Shown piece by piece: positions 59,076 to 64,000 of a stretch of 64,000 nucleotides of DNA. Source of the DNA: Hydra vulgaris (Eukaryota; Cnidaria; Hydrozoa; Anthoathecata; Hydridae); the NCBI RefSeq assembly GCF_038396675.1, contig NC_088932.1:30310001-30374000 (forward strand), in the 5' to 3' direction. Positions within the stretch are counted from its first letter, which is position 1. Every line of letters starts with the position of its first letter. The position numbers and the translations under genes are program-made. Under the pieces are notes generated by a model. The model was not told the DNA's origin, did not search any database, and saw only the letters and a program-made list of their open reading frames with translations.

Positions 59076-60831
59076 TCAAAATATGAAGAAAATATTGCAA
59101 AAGTAATGCAATTTGTCTTTATTTTTGCATGACGAATACATTTCCTTTATTACTTTGATTGCCTGCTCTGCACATTGATTACTTCTGGGGATCTGTAGTA
59201 TGGATGGCTCTCGTTTCCAATGATTTTCCAAAGAGTTTAAAGCCTTTTTGTATGGATTTAGTACTTCAGCCAAATTATTAAAGTTGTTTTTGTTGTACAG
59301 TTGGTCTGTAAACCAATGGTCTGCCCAGCCATACGATATAAATAGACATACTCTTTGTAGAACTGTCCTTGTTGAAGGAATTAAAATAAAGGCCGGGGTC
59401 GCTATTATAGCTCTGGAGTTCCATGACGCATTGCTGATGTTTGGTGATTTCTAAAACCTGATCAATGGAAAATATCTCTTTTCATCAAAAAAATTGGAAC
59501 ACTTGAGTGAGATGAAATAACAATTTCATATCATCTCTCCAGCCTGATGTTTCAAGAATTATATTCTGTTATCAAACTGTGTTTTCAGTTGTTCGTACTC
59601 CTTCAACAGTTAAGATACAAATGGATATTTGATGTTTGGCAATTGTGTTTTACTTCCAAGTTCTTCATCCATCACCAAACGGAGGATTTTATCTAATACA
59701 TGGTGTTGACGACTGATAAACTGAGGTTTGTTGATGTATTTCTCTGGGAATATTTGTTGCAATATTACAACAACACCATTCTTTTTTCCATTGTTAACGC
59801 TGGTGGTATCTGCAACAATCATCTGTATTGAATTCCATAGGTGAAATTCATTGAGGACTTTAGAAATTCCTTGAGGAATAGTTTTTCCTCTGCCATCTAC
59901 CAAGCCCAGGAGATCCAATTTTATTTATTTTATTTTATTTTTAAGAATGACCACTTGATAATCGATTCTGTCGATGTGCTTGCCATCAAAGTGTAAGGAC
60001 CAACTTTCCATATGCAACTTATCAATCTTCTTTTTTATTCCATCTTGATTCCCTCTTTGATTGTTGACTTGTAAATAGCTGATTGACATGGAGTTTAGAC
60101 GTTAATGCCTTCATGAGCCAATTGCTTGCATATGTTAGCAGGTTTGTTTGTTGATACTCTTGTGTAGGTCACCAAGTTGACTGCAATTTTGCTTTTATGA
60201 TGTTTTCTGCTTGGTGTAGGAGTAGTCTCATCTTCTTCTTCATCGTTTTCATATTCACTGTTGCCAGCCTCAAAGCCAGAATCAAAACCAGGATAGTAAG
60301 ATGATGAGTTGGATGACCTTTTAGAAAGTTTTTGTCTTTTAGAGGGATGGATTGTTTCTATACTGGCAGCTTGGCCTGTAGAGTATCCCACTGTTCCTTT
60401 GCTTTCCACTTGGAGGTGGTACAATCGCTTGTCCTCGGAAGATAACCATGTTCCATCCACTTTAGTTATAACAAAAATTTCATCAAGAGGTTTGTAGCTT
60501 CCCGCTTGACACATTCATCATAACATTTCAGTATTTTATCAAGCTTTGCAGATAGATATGGAAAATTCAGTTAATTCTTCCACAATTTTGTGACTTCGTT
60601 GGAAATTTCCACTATTCACTCCTTTCTTCCTTTGATTTTTGGTCCAAGGAAATGGTAGTGTCCAATACTTTGCTTTTGGAGAGGCATTCTGCACTTTTCT
60701 TCCAGTGAATATTCTTCTAAAGGGACCATTCTTTTTCTTTTATGAGAGTCTTCAAATTTTACCAGATTATTGGTCTTGACATCCTTGTTCTTCTGAATGC
60801 TACTATCGCTAGGCTTGTATGTTGTTGCCAT
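59076..60831 (-). pseudogene. Uncharacterised DDE/RNase H-like transposase-type gene, broken
   Basis: Minus-strand pieces in N-to-C order: 60831-60616 (ATG start MATTYKPSD, charged, LEEKCRMPLQKQSI); 60514-60095 (WLSSEDKRLYHLQVESKG, Ser/acidic linker FEAGNSEYENDEEEDE); a piece at about 60015-59940 with LHFDGKHIDRIDYQVVIL; 59918-59610 (VDGRGKTIPQGI, IVADTTSVNNGKKNGVVV, FISRQHHVLDKILRLVMDE); and 59273-59076 (PRSNQCAEQAIKVIKEM). The Asp in FDGKH and in ADTTSVN would suit catalytic positions of an RNase H-like transposase. I recognise this as a recurrent invertebrate repeat-type protein but cannot name its superfamily. Frameshifts and an AAATAAAAT-type low-complexity insertion near 59930 break it. 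Immediately upstream lies the heat-shock-element array. Confidence 0.6.
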
Positions 60832-60880
60832 GTGTTGCTTCTGTAATAACTATAAAATTAGATAAGCAGCTAAGTCTAAA

Positions 60881-61006
60881 TTGTTCTTGAATATTCTAAA
60901 TTGTTCCAGAATGTTCTAAATTGTTCAAGAATATTCTTAATTGCTCGAGAATGTTCTAAATTATTCTAGAATGTTCTAAAGTTGTCTAAAATATTCTGGA
61001 ATTTTC
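60881..61006. promoter_or_regulatory. Array of about six heat-shock elements in a 20-bp tandem repeat
   Basis: Five 20-bp units start at 60881, 60901, 60921, 60941 and 60961. Each contains TTCnnGAAnnTTC, the three-pentamer heat-shock element bound by HSF trimers: TTCTTGAATATTC, TTCCAGAATGTTC, TTCAAGAATATTC, CTCGAGAATGTTC (one mismatch) and TTCTAGAATGTTC. A sixth perfect one, TTCTGGAATTTTC, sits at 60994-61006 in the degenerating repeats. The array begins 50 bases upstream of the minus-strand ATG at 60831, the position of a promoter. The binding consensus is established knowledge; heat control of this locus is inference. Confidence 0.75.
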
Positions 61007-61040
61007 CAAAATGTTTTATAGTTCTAAACACTTCTAATCT
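60881..61040. repeat. 20-bp tandem repeat, five clear plus about three degenerate units
   Basis: Unit TTGTTCnnGAATRTTCTAAA. Units 1-5 are 75 to 90 percent alike; units at 60981-61040 are degenerate. Period 20 is close to two helical turns. Confidence 0.88.
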
Positions 61041-61924
61041 ATACAAGTTTAATGATTTTCAGCAAAGCCACATGTATTAGTAGTAGTAGCAACAAGATTA
61101 AATAAATGACGACTCGTAATTTTAATTGCGGGGTGACCTTTTTTTTTACAACGTAGAAGAGTTGAACATGTTTTCAATGTTTTCTAACAAAAGTTCATTG
61201 ATTTATGACACAGGGAATTATCTTTTTTTTTTAAAGTCAAAAAGTCATAACCCTAATGCTCATATACACAAAAATGGTATCTTTAATTAAAGTCAGAAAT
61301 AAATGTTTCTATGCATTGTTTTTCAAACAAAAATGGAATGGGTTTCTAGCTAACATATTTTTCTTTATGAAAAATTAAATTTCATTATTTTAGCATCAAA
61401 ATTATGCACCACAGATTTACTGTGTAATGATAATTTTAACAACACAAAAAAATTAATGGCATTTTAATAAGATGAGAGCTGTTAATTACTGCATATTTAA
61501 ATTTATACCAATTAAACTGATTCCTGTTATCACTACATAAAGTCAATTCAAAAATACACAGTAATTTTAACTCCACTGTTCACATCTTAGAAATCTTTTA
61601 GTATGCTCATATTACCCTAATGATTTTTATTTAAAGTATCAATGAAAATTTTTTAATTTATATAAATTATAAGTATATATTTTTTATAATAAATGTTATT
61701 AAATTTCAAACAATTATCATTTCTATTTAATGTTGTATTCTCGTATTCGTTTATATATATATATATATATCAAATACAACTATCTGCGCGTTTTTCAACC
61801 TTCTGTTCTATTACATAAAATCGTATATAAATACAAAGTTATAACTCCCATGACAACTATAAAACTACAATAGTCATTAAAAACCATAAATGAATGCACG
61901 TTTATCTACATGACTTTTACCATG
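61041..61924. other. Non-coding stretch
   Basis: AT-rich, with a short TA array (61751-61770). No gene recognised between the tandem repeat and the hairpin at 61925. Confidence 0.45.
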
Positions 61925-62005
61925 TATACATAATAAATTTAATTCACCAACTTTAATTGAACATGCCGTTCTATTAAAGTTGGTGAATTAAATTTATTAT
62001 GTATA
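61925..62005. repeat. Perfect 33-bp-arm hairpin
   Basis: 61925-61957 (starting TATACATAATAAATTTAATT) is the exact reverse complement of 61973-62005, with a 15-base loop TGAACATGCCGTTCT. It lies at the 3' end of the LTR-retrotransposon pol relic. Confidence 0.93.
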
Positions 62006-62024
62006 AATCCGGAGTGCGTTATTG

Positions 62025-62640
62025 TTAGTTTGTTGCATTCTTGAGAACCATTTCGAACTTGAATGGCATCCTTTTATATCTTCCTTTACCATTACCAACT
62101 TCATCTTTTGGTATATCAAGACCATTGTTAAATGAGTCATTTTTATTATGAGAGTCTGGAATACGGGGACGCAAGTGTGAGATATGTTGTGGGAATACCC
62201 TATTTGCGGTTTCCACATCAAACGACCAGGTATTTTGCTTCCGTACGATACCAGGTATCCAAAACTGATCACATTTTGTCTCTTGAGCTGGTTTTACCCA
62301 AGCATTGTCACCTTCCTCGAATATGTTGTCTACTTCATATTTTTCGGCAAACTTACATGTATCGACACCTGGAATAAACAACGTTGGTTTTTGCTTAAAT
62401 TGCTGTTATGGACTTTTACTACAGTTTTATGATATCGTCTCATTGTACAGTAATACTGCCAGAGCGATTGAGCAACGTGAGCGGGCGACTGTTCTTTTAA
62501 TTGATCTGTGTATCCGTTCAACGATACCATTGCCTTGAGCTCGATGAGCTGCTCGAAATTATAAATTAACGTCCCATTCGTCGGAAAACCTTGTTAGCGT
62601 GTGTGAACGAAATTCATTGTCCATTAGAAGGCAAACTGGC
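62025..62640 (-). pseudogene. Integrase core and C-terminal domain, degenerate
   Basis: About 62640-62500 carries MDNEFRSHTLTRF (catalytic Asp) and QGNGIVERIHR (catalytic Glu), with a frame change and a stop between blocks. The open segment 62381-62025 is the C-terminal DNA-binding domain: FEEGDNAWVKP, FWIPGIVRK and HISHLRPRI. Integrase would insert the cDNA copy; here it is interrupted and inactive. Confidence 0.8.
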
Positions 62641-63008
62641 GGTCCAAATAAAGAAAATATTTCTTCAAGCTTTCCATTTTACGGAATAAGGATCAATGGA
62701 GTTGCACTGGTTACAACTGAAAACAACATTCTGGTTGTTTCGTAAACAAAGTTGCAATGTACAATCGACACCAAAATGACCAATTAAGTGAACTTTCCAT
62801 ATGTCTTTCTGTTGGATTAATTCGGGTTGCACAGACTGTTCTGCACCATTTTTGAGGGATTCGTGAAAGTCGATTGGCCAGATTTAGTTCAGATGGAATC
62901 CATTGTACAATAATCTTAATATCTTTTGCTATTTCCTTTATCGTATTCAGCCGTCATTTGTACTAACAATTGAGAAATTCCCTGAGTCTTTACGCGAAAT
63001 TCTTTTTT

Positions 63009-63855
63009 TTAAACTGCGTTCAACCATCCCACGGTGCTCTTGTTATTGCTGTATACTGTGAGTTCTTTTATATCCCATTTACTGGCAAAATTTGATCCTC
63101 GAAGTATCAAATCTAGTTCACTTATATTAGTTTGGTGCGTATCACTTGTCAGTCGTAGCCATGCTGCATCTTCAATAACTACTCCTCCAATTAGAAGAAC
63201 TACACCCAGTCCTATGGATGATGCATCACAGTAAAGCTCAGCTTTTCCATTCATTGGTACCAACCATTTTCCACCAACCGAGTCCTCTTTTTCCAAACGG
63301 TGAAGCAACTCATTCATTTTTTCTTTGCAATCTTCAGAAACATACTCATTCCATGGAATATTTCCAGCTACTTGTTTGATGTATGAAACTTGTAAACACA
63401 AACTTCCTACCACCGGGTAATGTCCAATAAATTTACCTAAATTGCTAAAAAGCTGTGATCGTGTGACTGCATTTGAAGATTCGAATTGTACTACATTGTC
63501 CCGCTTCCATATCAGTTTCCGATTTTTATTTCGTTCGACTCTCAAACCTAAAACACGTCTTTTTTCTAGGTTTTCTGGAGGTTTACACTGCAACCCAAAC
63601 TTCTCAAGATGCTTCGCTACATTTTTAGCTGTTTCTACTTTTTCATCAACAAATATATCATCAATGTAATTATCACATGCTTTCTTCACAGTAGAATTCA
63701 TATTGAGCATGTGACGAAGAATTGTATTCATTATTGTTGGAGCCACATTGATGCCAAAACAATTTACAAATTTGTTGAGAGCTCTAAAGTCTCCCACGGG
63801 GCGTATTTTCTACCTTTATTTTCTTGCACAACACACATAAGCGGTATCAATACTT
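63009..63855 (-). pseudogene. LTR-retrotransposon reverse transcriptase and RNase H, frameshifted
   Basis: RT palm motif YIDDIFV with the preceding APTIMNTILRHML, then KFGLQCKPPENLEKRRVLGL in the thumb/connection region. The RNase H domain follows, with LYCDASSIGLGVVL (catalytic Asp) and ISELDLILRG (catalytic Glu), and YSNNKSTVGW where an Asp-bearing YTDS-type motif is usual, so one catalytic acidic residue seems lost. A one-base shift near 63810 separates IPLMCVVQENKGRK from RPVGDFRALNKF. The copy is therefore not functional as it stands. Confidence 0.85.
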
Positions 63856-64000
63856 AAGATGGTCCCAATGCTTGTTCATTATACGGCACAAGAATGCCAG
63901 AGTTGATCCATTCATTTATTTCTTTTTGGTAACTACGTTCATGCTTTTCGCTCGTCTTGTATTCGCGGATCATATTATTGATTGCGGGCTCTTTATTCCA

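Larger units (their letters stand above)
61997..64000 (-). mobile_element. LTR-retrotransposon pol region, broken, cut by the window edge
   Basis: Minus strand, N to C: a pre-RT block IPLMCVVQENKG (about 63855-63810); RT and RNase H (63797-63009); an integrase zinc region with HLIGHFGVDCTL and CNQCNSIDP (about 62870-62690); an integrase core with MDNEFRSH and GNGIVERIH (about 62640-62500); and the integrase C-terminus (62381-62025). The RT-RNase H-IN order is that of Ty3/Gypsy-like elements. No LTR, gag or protease is visible in the window, so the element continues to the right or is truncated. Confidence 0.85.

Overview
This is an AT-rich eukaryotic (animal) window with intron-bearing genes, long dinucleotide (TA)n arrays and many transposable-element remnants. 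A CR1-type LINE with its two ORFs, Tc1, piggyBac-like and RAG1/Transib-like relics, and conserved metazoan genes with short exons in AT-rich introns all fit a cnidarian. Hydra is my best guess. This rests on composition and TE content, not on a database match.

Layout. 1-3.1 kb: TA microsatellites and non-coding DNA. 3.1-10.3 kb (+): ETFA, the mitochondrial electron transfer flavoprotein alpha subunit, with eleven coding exons seen and the first exon not found. One intron holds a perfect 721-bp duplication. 10.9-20.9 kb (+): a synaptotagmin-family gene (TM segment plus two C2 domains) whose calcium-binding aspartates are largely lost; its introns carry several TIR elements. 21.5-23.3 kb: a dead Tc1 transposon with IR/DR ends. 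23.6-32.3 kb: a CR1 3' fragment, a 0.6-kb direct-repeat pair, then a nearly complete CR1 LINE on the minus strand. 32.5-33.4 kb (+): a RAG1/Transib-like transposase relic. 33.4-39.9 kb: non-coding DNA, very long TA arrays, a SINE-like insertion and inverted repeats.

39.9-40.9 kb (+): a three-exon LITAF-domain gene, tail-to-tail with DDX46/PRP5 (minus strand, 41.2-53.0 kb), a spliceosomal DEAD-box helicase with a long RS-rich N-terminus. DDX46 introns carry TIR elements, a 5 x 32-bp tandem array, GC-rich AAGGCC repeats and a piggyBac-like MITE. 53-59 kb: non-coding, with a large foldback-type inverted repeat at 54.9-56.7 kb. 59.1-60.8 kb (-): a broken, unclassified transposase-like gene. Just upstream of it is an array of 20-bp repeats in which nearly every unit is a textbook heat-shock element. 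61.9-64.0 kb (-): a broken LTR-retrotransposon pol region running off the right edge.

The four host genes (ETFA, synaptotagmin-like, LITAF-like, DDX46) are not functionally linked; they are neighbours in a TE-rich genome. The most unusual signal is the heat-shock-element array beside the transposase-like gene.
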